Shown here piece by piece: positions 34,829 to 47,161 of a stretch of DNA of 64,000 bases. Made by a program: the position numbers and the translations under genes. The notes beneath the pieces are model-generated. The model did no database searches. It was not told the origin of the DNA and was given only the letters and a program-made list of their open reading frames with translations. Source of the stretch: Corynebacterium minutissimum. Lineage in GTDB: Bacteria > Actinomycetota > Actinomycetes > Mycobacteriales > Mycobacteriaceae. Within the stretch, counting starts at the first letter, position 1; the number at the start of each line of letters is the position of its first letter. The stretch spans positions 62,001 through 126,000 of the forward strand of contig NZ_LAYQ01000010.1 in the NCBI RefSeq assembly GCF_000988205.1, written 5' to 3'.

Positions 34829-37800
34829 ATGCCTGTTACTATGCTGCATTCCATGCCCCGCCCGGCCGTGCTTTTCGCCGGACAAGGCTCCGATTGGCAG
34901 GGTTTCATCACCACCGCCGCGCAGACTGCCGCCACCGCTGACTCCCTGCGCGAGGCCCTCGCCCAGGCCCGCAGCCTCACCGGCCCCGCCGCACGCACCA
35001 TTGCCTCCACGTGCCCTGGCGCACTTGAGCGCCTCGAGCAGCTCATTGATGGTTCCGTCGAGCCCAATTCCCTCGACTCTCTGCCGGCAGTGTCCATCCC
35101 CGGCATCGTCCTTGGCCAGATTGCTGCCATCGAGCAGCTGCGTGATCTCGGCGTCGACATCGACGAGCGCGCTGGGCATTCGCAGGGAAGCTTGGGCGAG
35201 ATGGCCGTCGACAAGCCAGTAGAAGCCCTGGCTCTGGCCATCCTGATGGGCACCGCAGCCAGCGCGGTCAACGGCTCCGACCCGCGCCCCCAGATGCTGT
35301 CCATCCGGGGCCTGGAGCGCAGCTTCGTCACTGAGCACCTACACGGCACCGCAGCCATCGCCGTGGTCAACGGCCGCCGCCACTTCGCGCTGTCCGGCAA
35401 CCCGGAGGACCTGGCTGCCACCCGCACCGCCATCGAAGAGGCCGTGAAGAGCTTCAACGCCGAGCTGGAGAAGCGCACCATCGGTGGCGATGAGCTCAGC
35501 CCGCGCTTCGATGAGCTGCCCGTGGCCCTTCCCTTCCACAACGCGGTTCTCGCGCCGGCGGCTGAGCGCACCGTGGCGCTGGCTCAGAAGTGCGGCCTCG
35601 ACGTGGATGAGGCCCGCACCCAGGCCGAGGCCATCCTGGTCAACGAACACGACTGGCCGGCCACGCTGGCCGCGCTCAACTCCGAGCACCTCATCGTTCT
35701 CGACCGCGCCTTGGCGAACATCACCCGCCGCGTGGTGCAGGGAACCGGGGTGACGGTGGTCTCCGCCGCCACCCCGCAGGAGCTCGATGCGCTGGCGACG
35801 CCGGGCAATGAACTGCCCAAGGCCCTGAACTACGCTGACTTCGCCCCGCGCACCATCGAGCTTCCGAACGGCCGCACCTATACCCAGACCCGCTTCTCCG
35901 ATCTCACGGGCCTGTCCCCGATCATGCTGGGTGGCATGACGCCGACCTCCGCTGATGGAGAGATCGTGGCCGCGGCAGCCAACGCCGGCCACTGGACGGA
36001 GATGGCCGGCGGCGGCATGTACTCCGATGAGGTTTTCCGCGCCCACCTGGCCACAATGGAGCAGCACCTGCGCCCGGGCCGCACGGCGCAGTTCAACACC
36101 ATGTTCTTCGACCGCTTCCTGTGGAACCTCCACTTCGGCCAGGCGCGCATCGTGCCCAAGGCGCGCGCGGCCGGTGCGGCTTTCAACGGCGTGTGCATCT
36201 CCGCCGGCATTCCGGAAGTAGAGGAGGCCGGCGAGCTGCTGGACCGCCTCCACGCCGACGGTTTCCCCTTCATCTCCTTCAAGCCCGGTACCGCAAAGCA
36301 AATCCGCGATGTCCTGGCCATCGCCACGGCCTACCCGGAGGATCGCATCATCATGCAGGTCGAGGACGGCCACGCCGGCGGCCACCACTCCTGGGTCAAC
36401 CTGGATGACATGCTGCTGGATACCTACGCCGAAATCCGCCAGCACCCCAACGTCTACCTGGCAGTCGGCGGCGGCATCGCCTCCCCGGACCGCGCCACCT
36501 CCTACCTCACCGGTGAGTGGGCGAAGAAGCACGGTATGCCGGCCATGCCTGTCGACTCCGTCTTCCTCGGCACCGTCGCCATGGCCACCAAGGAGGCCAA
36601 GGCCACTGATTCGGTGAAGGACCTGCTGGTCAACACCGCCGGTATCAGCCCGGAGCAGAACGACGGCTGGGTAGGCCGCGGCACCGGTGCGAACGGCGTG
36701 GCATCCTCGCAGTCCCACCTTTTGGCAGATATCCACGACCTCGATAATTCCTTCGCCGCAGCTTCTCGTCTGATTACGAGCCTGAGCATCGAGGAGTACC
36801 CAGCACACCGCCAGGAAATCATCGACGCCCTGGCCAAGACCTGCAAGCCCTACTTCGGCGATGTCGAGTCCATGACCTACGCCGAGTGGATCGAGCGTTT
36901 TGTGACGCTGGCCCACCCGTTTGTGGATCCGACGTGGGATGACCGCTTCTTCGATCTCCTCCACCGCGTCGAAGCCCGCCTGAACCCGGCGGACCACGGC
37001 CAGATTGAAACCCTCTTCGCAAGCCTTGAGGACGTCCACGACGCCCCCGCAGCCGCAGCGAAGCTGCTGGAGGCTTACCCCGCCGCACGCACCACCGAGG
37101 TCTCGGCGCGCGATGCCGCCTGGTGGATTTCCCTGCACTACAAGCACGTCAAGCCCATGCCGTGGGTACCGGCCCTGGACGGTGACCTGAAGTCCTGGTT
37201 CGGCAAGGACACGCTCTGGCAGGCGCAGGATGAGCGCTACACCGCTGACCAGGTGCGCATCATCCCCGGCCCCGTGGCCGTGGCGGGTATTACCAAGAAG
37301 AACGAGCCGGTGGCAGACCTGCTTGCCCGCTTCGAGCAGGCCACCACGGATGCGCTGCTGGAGCAGGGATCGACCCCGCAGAAGGCTTTCTCCCGCCTGA
37401 ATTCCGCCGCCGATGAGGCCGCGTTCCTGCGTACTTCCCCGACCCTGCTGTGGCACGGCCACCTCATGGCCAACCCGGCTTATGAGATGGATGAGAACGC
37501 CTTCGACCTGCGCCAGGATGCCGAGGGCAACTGGGAGATCGTCATCACGGCCGACTCCTACTGGGATGACCTGCCGGAGGAGCAGCGCCCCTTCTACGTC
37601 CGCGAGGTCACCGTCCCTGTGGACCTGCCGGAGGATGTAGCCACGGGTGGCTCCCCGGTGGTCTCCGAGGAGCGCCTGCCCAACTCCGTCTTCACCCTCC
37701 TGGAGGGCCTGGCTGGTGTCGGCTCCACGGCGGAGCAGGGCGATGAAATCACGGAGATGCCCACCGTCGAGTCGGGCTACTCCTTCCACTTCCCTGCCTC

Positions 37801-40800
37801 GCTGCTCTCCGCACACAGCGCGGTGACCTGCGGCGATGCTGCAGCCGAGAAGGCCGGCACCCCGGATGTTCTGGTCGGCCCGTGCTGGCCGGCCATCTAC
37901 GCCGCGCTCGGCTCCGGCCGCCTGGAGGACGGCTACCCGGTCATCGAAGGCCTGCTCAACGCGGTGCACCTGGACCACGTCATCGACCTGCGCGTGCCGC
38001 TGGAGCAGCTTGCCGACGGCCGCCAGATCGACGTCACCTCCTCCTGCACCGCCATCGAGGAATCCGTCTCCGGGCGCATCGTCACGGTGGAGCTGGAGCT
38101 CAAGGACCACGCCTCCGGTGATGTCGTGGCCACGCAGATGCACCGCTTTGCCATCCGTGGCCGCGCCACCGGCACCGCCGCACCGAGCCAAGCACCGGAG
38201 TGGGGCGGCGGCAAGTCCGCCACCAAGGTGGTGCCGACGCCGCGCTCCTTCGTCGACCGCGCCACCGTCACCGCCCCGCAGGACATGACGCCCTTCGCTC
38301 TAGTCTCCGGTGACTACAACCCGATTCACACTTCCTATAACGCGGCCCAGCTGGTGAACCTGCAGGCACCGCTGGTGCACGGCATGTGGCTCTCGGCCGC
38401 CGCACAGCAAGTGGCCGGGCGCCATGGCCGCGTGGTGGGGTGGACCTACTCCATGTACGGCATGGTGCAGCTGGGCGATGACATCGAGGTCACCGTTGAA
38501 CGCGTCGGCCGCAAGGGCATCCACCAGGCCCTCGAAGTCACCTGCCGCATCGACGGCGAGGTGGTCTCCCGCGGCCAGGCCCTGCTTGCCGCGCCGACCA
38601 CGGCGTATGTCTACCCCGGCCAGGCATCCAGGCCGAAGGCATGGGCAAGGGCGACCGCCAGGCCTCCCCGGCAGCGCGCGAAGCGTGGCGCCGTGCTGAT
38701 GCGCATACCCGCGAGAACCTGGGCTTTAGCATCCAGAAGATCATCGATGAGAACCCGACGGAACTCACCGTTCGCGGCACCACCTTCCGCCACCCGCAAG
38801 GCGTGCTGCACCTGACCCAGTTCACGCAGGTGGCCCTGGCTGTAGTGGCCTATGCCCAGACCGAGCGCCTGCGCACCGAGGACGCCCTGGCTCCGACCTC
38901 CTACTTCGCCGGTCACTCCCTGGGCGAGTACACCGCGCTGGCTTCGCTAGCGAATATCTTCGACCTTGAGGGTGTCATCGACATCGTCTACTCCCGCGGC
39001 TCCGCCATGGGCAGCCTGGTCCCGCGCGATGCGGAGGGCAACTCCGAATACGCCATGGCGGCACTGCGCCCGAACATGGCGGGCATTGATGCCGACAACG
39101 TCGACGCCTGGGTGGCTGAGGTCGCCGAGGCCACCGGCGAGTTCCTGGAGATTGTTAACTACAACATCCGCGGCCAGCAGTACTCCGTCGCCGGCACCAA
39201 GAAGGGGCTCAAGGCCCTGGTGGACAAGGCCAATGCCATCGCCCCGCGCGCGGCCGTCATGGTCCCGGGCATCGACGTTCCTTTCCACTCCCGCGTGCTG
39301 CGCGAGGGCGTTCCGGCCTTCGCGGAGAAGCTCGATGAGCTCCTGCCGCAGGAGCTGGATCTGGACGCCTGGTAGGCCGCTACATCCCGAACCTGGTGGC
39401 CCGCCCCTTCGAGCTGACCCAGGACTTCGTCGATGCCGTGGCACCGCTGGCTCCCTCCGGCAAGCTGGACGGGCTGAAGGTGGAGGACCTCTCCGAGCAC
39501 GAGCTCGCCCGCCTGCTGCTCATTGAGCTGCTGTCCTGGCAGTTCGCTTCGCCTGTGCGCTGGATTGAGACCCAGGAGCTCCTCTTCGGCAAGGTCGAGC
39601 AGATCATCGAGGTCGGCTTGGCTTCTTCCCCGACGCTGACCAACCTGGCTACCCGCTCGCTGGCCGTCGCCGGCATCCCGGAGGGCACCATCCGCGTGCT
39701 CAACGTGGAGCGCGACCAGGAGCAGGTCATGCTTGCCGACGTCTCCGAAGCCCCAGCCGCCGAACCGGCTGCGGAATCCGACGCCGAGGAGGCACAACAA
39801 ACCAACGAGGCACCAGCCGAGCTGCCGAGCTCCGGCTGCGGCCGCGCCAGCTGCCGCACCTGCTCCTGCGCCTACCGCAGCCGCCGCCTCCGGCGACGCC
39901 CCCGAGCTGCGCTTTGGTGCGGCGGAGGCCATCATGGTGCTCTTCGCCTTCCAGAACAAGATCCGCGTGGATCAGATCGCGGACTCCGACACCGTGGAGG
40001 AGCTGACCAACGGTGTGTCCTCGCGCCGTAACCAGCTGCTCATGGACATGTCCGCGGAGATCGGCGTGCCGGCCATCGATGGCGCCGCCGATGCCGACGT
40101 GGCAACGCTGCGCGAGAAGGTCGCCACCGCCGCCCCGGGCTACTCCGCTTTCGGCCCGGTGCTGGGTGAGGCCGTCGGCGCGCGCCTGCGCCAGCTCTTC
40201 GGCGCTGCGGGCCTCAAGCCCACCGCCGTGGCGGACTACGTCACCGGCACCTGGGGCCTGCCCGAGTCCTGGGTTGCCCACGTCGAGGCTGAGATTCTGC
40301 TGGGCTCCCGCGAGGAGGACTCCGTGCGCGGCGGCTCGCTGAGCACCGTGCCGGCGAGCGCTACCTCCAAGTCCGCAGCACACGAGCTGATCGACGCCGC
40401 CGTCCAAGCCGTCGCCGCTACCCACGGTGCATCCGTGTCCAAGGGCGCGGCCGCCGGTGGTGCCGGTGGCGGTGCCGTGGTCGACTCCGCTGCGCTCGAT
40501 GCCTTCGCCGAGACCGTCACCGGTGAGAGCGGCGTGCTGGCTACTGTCGCCCGCCAGGTTCTCTCCCAGCTGGGCTTGGACTCCGAACCGGAGCTCATCG
40601 AGGCACCTGATACCACCGTCATCGATGCCGTCGAGGCAGAGCTCGGCTCCGGTTGGCTCAAGTCCGTCACGCCGTCCTTTGATGCGAACAAGGCCGTGCT
40701 TTTCGACGACTCCTGGGCCATCGCCCGCGAGCGCCTCGCCCGCCTGGCACTGGGCCAGGCCGAGTACCCGGTGGACAGCTTCCGCGGTGCCGGCGAGGAC

Positions 40801-43790
40801 CTAGCGCGTCAGGCGCGCTGGTGGAAGCGCGAGGACATCGCCAAGGCCGCCGTGGACACCACCCCCGGCGCGTTCGCCGGTGAGGTTGCCCTGGTCACGG
40901 GTGCTGCCCCTGGTTCCATCGCCACTGCGCTGGTGGAGCGCCTACTGGAGGGCGGCGCGACCGTCATCATGACCGCCTCCCGTGTCAGCCAGGCCCGCAA
41001 GGAATTCGCGCGCACGCTCTACGCCGAGCACGGCGCTGCTGGTTCCGCCCTGTGGCTGGTCCCGGCGAACCTGTCGAGCTTCCGCGATATTGACGCGCTC
41101 ATCGACTGGATCGGCACTGAACAGCGCGAGTCCGTGGGCAACGAGGTCAAGATCCTCAAGCCGGCCCTCACGCCGACGCTGGCCTTCCCCTTTGCTGCGC
41201 CGAGTGTCTCCGGCTCGCTGGCGGATGCCTCCGGCAGCACCGAGGCCCAGGCCCGCCTGCTGCTGTGGTCCGTCGAGCGCACCATCGCGGGACTGGCAAG
41301 GTTGAGCCAGGAAGACGTCGACAAGCGCTGCCACGTTGTCCTGCCGGGCTCGCCCAACCGCGGCACCTTCGGTGGCGACGGCGCCTACGGCGAGGTCAAG
41401 GCCGCCCTCGATGCCATCCTCAACAAGTGGAAGGTCGAGGCCGGCTGGCCGCAGGGTGTCACCCTGGCGCAGGCCAAGATCGGCTGGGTCGCCGGCACGC
41501 ACCTCATGGGCGGCAACGATGGGCTGGTGCCCGCCGCCGAGAAGGCCGGAATCAAGGTGTGGAGCCCGGAGGAGATTTCCGCCGAGCTTATGGACCTGGC
41601 CAGCGCCGACTCGCGCGAGCAGGCAGCTCACGCCCCGGTAGAGAAGGACCTCACCGGCGGCCTAGAGGCTTCTCCCTCAAGGAGCTTGCCGCAGGTGCGG
41701 AAACCGCTGGCGCAGTTCCGCACGAAGATATAGAAGCCCCCATCACAATCGCGGCACTGCCCAACCAGGTACAAGCAGTGCAGCCTGGCCTGGAGGAAGA
41801 AGTTGGCCAGGTCACCACGGACCTGGAGGACATGGTGGTCATCGCCGGTATCGGCGAGGTCTCCTCGTGGGGCTCCGGCCGCACGCGCTTCGAGGCCGAG
41901 TATGGCCTGCAGCGCGATGGTTCCGCGGAGCTCACCGCAGCTGGTGTGCTGGAGCTGGCCTGGATGACCGGGCTGGTGGAATGGCGCGAGGACCCGCACC
42001 CGGGCTGGTTCGTGGTGGAGAGCGATGAAGAGATCGCCGAGGAGGACATCTTCGAGCGTTTCCGCGATGAGGTCGTTGCACGCTCCGGTGTGCGCACGCT
42101 GACGGATAAGTACCACCTCACCGACCGCGGCTCCATCGACCTGACCACCGTCTTCCTGGACCGCGACGTCACCTTCGCCGTGGATTCGGAGGCCACCGCC
42201 CGCGATATTCAGGACGCGGACCCGGAGTTCGTCAGCATCGTCGAGGTGGACGGCGAATGGCAGGTCACCCGCCGCCAGGGTGCCACCGTCAAGGTGCCGC
42301 GCAAGGCTACGCTGACTCGCACCGTCGCCGCCCAGATGCCGGATGACTTCGACGCCGCTAAGTGGGGCATCCCGGAGCACATGCTCGACTCCCTGGACCG
42401 CATGGCGGTGTGGAACCTGGTCAGTGCGGTGGATGCCTTCACCCAGGCTGGCTTCTCCCCGGCGGAGCTGCTGCGCTCCATCCACCCGGGCCAGGTGGCC
42501 ACCACGCAGGGCACCGGTATCGGTGGCATGGAATCCCTGCACAAGGTCTTCGTCACCCGTTTCCTTGGTGAGGAGCGCCCGTCCGACATCCTGCAGGAGG
42601 CCCTGCCGAACGTCATCGCGGCGCACACCATGCAGTCGCTGGTGGGCGGCTACGGTTCCATGATTCACCCCATCGGCGCCTGTGCTACCGCAGCGGTGTC
42701 GATTGAGGAGGCCGTGGACAAGATTGCCCTGGGCAAGGCCGACGTGGTCGTGGCCGGCGGCATCGACGATGTCCAGGTGGAATCCCTCCAGGGCTTCGGC
42801 GACATGAACGCCACCGCGGAGACCGCGAAGATGACCGCCAAGGGAATTGATGATCGCTTCATCTCCCGCGCCAATGACCGCCGCCGCGGCGGCTTCCTCG
42901 AAGGCGAAGGCGGCGGCACGGTCCTGCTGGTGCGCGGTTCCCTTGCACAAGAGCTGGGCCTTCCGGTCCTCGCAGTGGTCGCGCACGCGGCCTCCTATGG
43001 CGACGGCGCCCACACCTCCATCCCGGCTCCTGGCCTGGGTGCGCTGGGGGCTGGCCGTGGCCGGGAGAACTCCCGCCTGGCGCGCTCGCTGCGCGGCCTG
43101 GGCCTGACGCCGAACGACGTCAGCGTCCTGTCCAAGCACGACACCTCCACCAACGCCAACGACCCCAACGAGTCGGAGCTGCACTCCCTGCTGTGGCCGG
43201 CGATTGGCCGCGATGAGGACCAGCCGATGTTCGTCATCTCCCAGAAGACGCTCACCGGCCACTCCAAGGCGGGTGCCGCGCTCTTCCAGACCGGCGGTAT
43301 CATCGACGTCTTCCGCACCGGCCGCATCCCGGCCAACGTGTCGCTGGACTGCGTTGATCCGCTCATCGCGCCGAAGGCGAAGAACCTGGTGTGGCTGCGT
43401 TCGCCGCTGGATCTGGCAGCCGCGGGCCGCAACGTGAAGGCCGCGGCGCTGACCTCGCTTGGCTTCGGCCACGTCAGCGCGCTCATCGTCTACGCCCACC
43501 CCGGCGTGTTCGAGCAGGCCGTGTCTCAGCAGCGCGGGGCGGATGCAGCTGCCGAGTGGCGTGAGCACGCCGAGCAGCGCCTGCGCGCCGGCCGCGCACA
43601 CTTCGAGGCCGGAATGCTGGGCCGCGCCCCGCTCTTCGAGGTCATCGAGGGCCGCCGCCTACCGCACGCCGACGCCAAGGTGATGATTGACGGCTACGGT
43701 CTCGTCGACGCCGACAAGGCCGCGGAAATCTCCATGCTCCTCGACGCCGATGCGCGCCTGGGCAGCAACGGTGAATTCCCGGGTGCGTAA
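34829..43790 (+). CDS. fas: Type I fatty acid synthase (five apparent frameshifts)
   Basis: With five bases restored the gene is 8967 bases, a 2988-residue FAS-I of normal corynebacterial size. Domains in order: acyltransferase (GHSQGS, Ser118); enoyl reductase (LGGMTPTSADGE near 366, EDGHAGGHHSW near 510); MaoC-like dehydratase (GDYNPIHTSYNAAQ near 1161); malonyl/palmitoyl transferase (GHSLGEYTAL near 1361); Ala/Pro linker; acyl carrier protein (VSSRRNQLLMDM near 1731); ketoreductase (VTGAAPGSIATALVERLLEGG near 2023); ketosynthase (IGACATAAVS, Cys near 2618). Frame breaks, each one missing G: about 38624, 39372, 39821, 39829 and 41665. A phosphopantetheinyl transferase is not in the window. 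A strong terminator follows. Confidence 0.93.
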
Positions 43791-43802
43791 CCTCTAGCAA
43801 TT

Positions 43803-43837
43803 AGGGCCAGTTCAAGTACGAACTGGCCCTTTCCTTT
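43803..43837 (+). terminator. Terminator after fas
   Basis: AGGGCCAGTTC (43803-43813) pairs perfectly with GAACTGGCCCT (43820-43830), followed by TTCCTTT. Eleven-base stem and T-rich tail, 12 bases after the fas stop. Confidence 0.9.
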
Positions 43838-43907
43838 CGGACTAACCTCGTTTCGCTCTATGTCGCGACGATATTTGCTCACCAACGCTTTTCAATTAAA
43901 TGTTCCA

Positions 43908-44216
43908 TCACACGCTTTCAAACATCCGCCGAAAAATATTGACAAGCATGATTACGGAATCAGCGATTATGCCAGCTTCACGGCGCGATGAGTTCGGTGC
44001 GTGTTTTATCGAATGAGCTAACGAAACTGCCTTACGAACAAAACTACGCAGTTCACTATTCGCTGGTCCTGGAAGTTCTACTTCAACAACTCGTGCCAGC
44101 CGGTTTTTGAGTTTCCCTCATTAAATTTATCCGCATCATCACCATTCCGTAAGTGACGAGTTTCGTCAAAGGCTACGCGGTTCAATTCATGTTGGCGGAC
44201 ATGAAAAACTGACAGT
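43908..44216 (-). pseudogene. C-terminal remnant of an unknown gene, cut by the ISL3 element
   Basis: Minus-strand reading from 44216 gives a protein-like stretch in two frames: LSVFHVRQHELNRVAF ... RHLRNGDDADKFNEGNSK, then after a one-A loss in an A run (about 44106) NRLARVVEVELPGPANSEL ... REAGIIADSVIMLVNIFRRMFESV and a stop at 43908. Composition is balanced and clearly coding-like, with GC near 45-48 %, lower than fas. The N-terminal part is missing where the ISL3 element begins. The helical, Arg/His-containing end looks like a HEPN-type C terminus, but no family was identified. Confidence 0.4.
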
Positions 44217-44268
44217 GGCAGACACGGGATTTAGGGGTTTGGGGAGTTTTTATTGGGGGTAGGAAAAT

Positions 44269-45733
44269 GGCTCTTCCGGTTTCGGGGTGCGTAGCGGGGT
44301 GAGGTAGAAATCGACGGGATCAGCGGGTCAGCACAACATGTAGGGGTCCCTGGTGTGAAGATGAAAGTTCCTACACAACCATCTAAACCCACCAGGAACC
44401 CGTACTGTGAAGCCTACTGGAAACCTCGTTGCCGACACCATCTGCCGTACCGCGGAAATCGGGCTTGCTATCACCGGTGCTGCTGATGCCGGACCGCTGA
44501 CCATCATTGAGGCTACGCCAGTAGCCGTTAGCGGCGTGTGCCCGGACTGCGGACAGTCAGGAAAGCTGCGCGACCACATCACCCGTCGACTCGTTGATCT
44601 TCCCGTTGTTGGATTCCCCACCAGGCTGCACGTAACAGTCCCCAGATTCTTATGCACAGCCGACTCATGTAAGAGAAAGATCTTCCAAGAATCCTTAACC
44701 TGCGCTGATGACGGCGCCAAACTCACTGACCGGGTCACCCGCTGGATCTTGCAACGCCTCGCTATTGACCGGATGAGTGTGTCAGCTACCGCCAAAGCAC
44801 TCGGTGTGGGCTGGGACCTAGTCAATAAAGTCGCACTAGATGCCTGCCGCCAGCTTGTCTACGGCGACCCTCACCACCTAGACGGAGTTCGCGTCCTTGG
44901 AGTCGATGAACATGTATGGAAACACACCAGAAAACCAGGCCAGGCATCAAACCTGGTGACCATACTCGTTGACCTCACCCCGCTGGTGGACGGGCGTGGG
45001 CCTGCACGCTTGTTAGACATGCGACCGGGCAGATCCGCCCATGTGCTCAGCGGGTGGCTTAAGGAACGCAACCCCAGCTTCCGGGAACAGATACAGGTGG
45101 TGACCATGGATGGGTTCACCGGATATGCCACCGCAGTCGAGCAGCAACTACCACAAGCTGACAAAGTCATGGACCCTTTCCATGTAGTGCATCTGGCAGC
45201 CGACAAGCTCACCAGTTGCCGACAGCGACTCCAACGTGAGACCACCGGGCGCCGCGGACGCAAAGATGACCCACTGTACAAGCATCGGCGCACCCTGTTG
45301 ACCAGGACGAATTATCTCACCGAGCGGCAAAAGCAACGCTTAGAAATGCTGTGGGCCACCGATGACGACTACGTGTGCCTAGAAGTAACGTGGTTGGTCT
45401 ACCAAGACATGATCGCAGCGTACGCGCATCCGAAGAAATCGGAAGGCAAAAAGCTCATGGAACGCATCATCCACACCCTGCGTAAAGGATTACCGAAAGG
45501 CTTAGAAGAGCTCGCCCAACTGGGACGCACCCTGTGGCGAAGGCGCAAAGATGTGCTCGCCTACTTTGATATCGGTGCATCCAACGGCCCCGTCGAGGCA
45601 ATCAACGGCAGACTCGAACACCTACGCGGCATCGCCCTAGGATTTAAAAACCTCAACCACTACATCTTGCGATGCCTAATCCACTCCGGACAACTACAGG
45701 ACAAAATCAACGCACTCTAAAACCGGAAGGGCC
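44269..45733 (+). mobile_element. ISL3-family insertion sequence, both ends present
   Basis: Left terminal repeat GGCTCTTCCGGTTTCGGGG (from 44269) and the right repeat, which reads GGCCCTTCCGGTTTTAGAG on the minus strand from 45733, match at most positions and are followed on both sides by GTGCGT. The transposase fills the element and its stop lies in the right repeat. The 8-base flanks (AGGAAAAT left, TGCAATGG right) do not match, so no target duplication is visible; this suggests rearrangement after insertion or joining of different sequences. Confidence 0.88.
44407..45720 (+). CDS. tnp: ISL3-family transposase
   Basis: 437 residues, full length for the family. N-terminal zinc-ribbon-like cysteines (CPDCGQSGKLRDH and CTADSCKRKIF) precede a helix-turn-helix, then the DDE catalytic core (LGVDEHVWK; MDGFTGY; final NGPVEAINGRLE segment). 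The end ...SGQLQDKINAL matches corynebacterial ISL3 transposases. No frame break, so it may be active. Confidence 0.93.
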   Translation: MKPTGNLVADTICRTAEIGLAITGAADAGPLTIIEATPVAVSGVCPDCGQSGKLRDHITRRLVDLPVVGFPTRLHVTVPRFLCTADSCKRKIFQESLTCADDGAKLTDRVTRWILQRLAIDRMSVSATAKALGVGWDLVNKVALDACRQLVYGDPHHLDGVRVLGVDEHVWKHTRKPGQASNLVTILVDLTPLVDGRGPARLLDMRPGRSAHVLSGWLKERNPSFREQIQVVTMDGFTGYATAVEQQLPQADKVMDPFHVVHLAADKLTSCRQRLQRETTGRRGRKDDPLYKHRRTLLTRTNYLTERQKQRLEMLWATDDDYVCLEVTWLVYQDMIAAYAHPKKSEGKKLMERIIHTLRKGLPKGLEELAQLGRTLWRRRKDVLAYFDIGASNGPVEAINGRLEHLRGIALGFKNLNHYILRCLIHSGQLQDKINAL

Positions 45734-45737
45734 TGCA

Positions 45738-46898
45738 ATGGCTTCAGTAATAGTTCCACTATTGATTTTTGACATAAGCAAAAACGCCACACTGGCAGGA
45801 TCAGTATCAGCTTTTGGAACAGGTTCGCTTATTCTTTTGAGCCTGTTTGCCGGTGCATTAACAGATAAGTTTCATCCCTCAGTAGTGCTAAAACTAGTTA
45901 CTCTCGCTCAAACGATCATTTGGATCAGCATTGCTCTCATGCTCTCCTTTAGTGATCTTCCGTTACTCCCCATAGTTTTATGCATCGTTCTCGCTTCCGC
46001 GCTCTCTGCATTCGACGCACCAAGCGAACAAAGTCTCATCAAGCAGATGGTCCCTACAAGCGATCTAGGTACAGCAAATGCTATCGCGCATGGACGTGAA
46101 TCCACTGCGGAAGTTTTCGGCGGACCGAGCGCCGGACTTCTTTACGGTTTAAACCCCCACTTAGCTCTTTTTGTCCAGGGAGCATTCCATGCCATCGCCT
46201 GCGCTCTCGTTCCTCGAAAGCCTAATTCAGCGTCAACAAATCAGCTACCCGAAGAACACGACACAAATGTTTCTGTTCTAAAGTCCTCGACTGATGGGTT
46301 CCGTTTTGTATTTAGCCACACAGGGCTGCGCGCAATCACTCTCGTGGCAGCCGTTGCCAACATTCCAATGTCAGCTTTTATCTTGGTACTGATTTTTTCA
46401 TACCGCGCTACAGGAGAATCTGCATTCATTATCGGTTTGATTTCAGCATCTTTTGGATCCGGTGTCATCGTAGGTTCTTTTTTGGCCAGCAAGCTAGCAG
46501 AGGTTGTACCACTAGGAAAACTTGGCACTATAGCTTTACTTACCTTCACAATAAGCCTTATTGTGCTTACCACACTACATAGCAATACGGTCGCCACCAT
46601 CATTGCTTTGTTTATCGCGGGTCTACCCCTAGCGTCTTTTAATACTGCAATTGGGGCTTTTACTGCCGCCATTACCCCTGACTACCGAATGGGCGCAGTA
46701 ACCACAGCTTCTACCATTCCTGGAATATTTCTCATGCCATTCGGAGCATTTCTCGCTGGCTTTGGATTTGAGCACTGGGGAGCTTCAACAACACTCGGAC
46801 TCATTTCAACATTCGCGCTCATTGCCACCATGATGACGCTAACCTCAGCGGTTCGCGGAATACCATTGCTATCTCAACTCGACGAAGTTCAATCCTGA
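45738..46898 (+). pseudogene. MFS transporter truncated at its N terminus by the ISL3 element
   Basis: About 386 residues, mostly hydrophobic. It has MFS-3-like features: SEQSLIKQMVPTSDLGTANAI near residue 95, the duplicated loop motif L-T-D-K in GALTDKFHPSVV, and about ten to eleven membrane helices. The first readable residues MASVIVPLLIFDISKNATLAG begin inside what is normally the end of helix 1, and the ISL3 right end lies 4 bases upstream, so the natural start is lost. GC is about 45 %, far below the neighbourhood. The family includes macrolide/drug exporters; the substrate is unknown. Confidence 0.75.
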
Positions 46899-46952
46899 TA
46901 GTTCCACTCTGCACTGTAATGCTCTTAAAATAAGGATTACCCCATAGAACGA

Positions 46953-47099
46953 TTAAGCCAAATAACTTTCGACGACATATACCTCATCTCCCCGTCCAGT
47001 TGGAATGATTGAAACACCGTAATGCTCCCAGACCTAATCAAAATCCAGGACTTCCAGAAAGAGAACTCTGGGCGACTGGTGAGCGACGGTTTCAAGGAG
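46953..47099 (-). pseudogene. Short coding-like remnant beside the IS3-type element
   Basis: On the minus strand, LETVAHQSPRVLFLEVLDFD, one in-frame TAG (47034-47036), then VWEHYGVSIIPTGRGDEVY and VVESYLA with a stop at 46953. It looks like the tail of a decayed gene. The rest of the 46899-47160 gap shows only the outer end of the IS3-family element. Confidence 0.3.
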
Positions 47100-47161
47100 C
47101 CCGACCCCCGGAAAGTAGACACCGTGGGGTGAACAAAATGTAGGTGTAAGCCTATCAGGCC

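Noticed and set aside
35339-38191. 950-codon open frame on the minus strand inside fas
   Set aside because: It mirrors the high-GC codon pattern of fas; its protein is Gly/Val/Arg-rich with no family motif, whereas the plus strand carries all FAS domains.
41628-43601. 657-codon minus-strand open frame over the ketosynthase end of fas
   Set aside because: Shadow of the real gene; low-complexity product and no ribosome binding site.
46937-47122. 61-codon minus-strand ORF at the IS3 outer end
   Set aside because: Its frame runs into the terminal repeat; an alternative minus-strand frame looks more coding-like, so only a remnant was listed.
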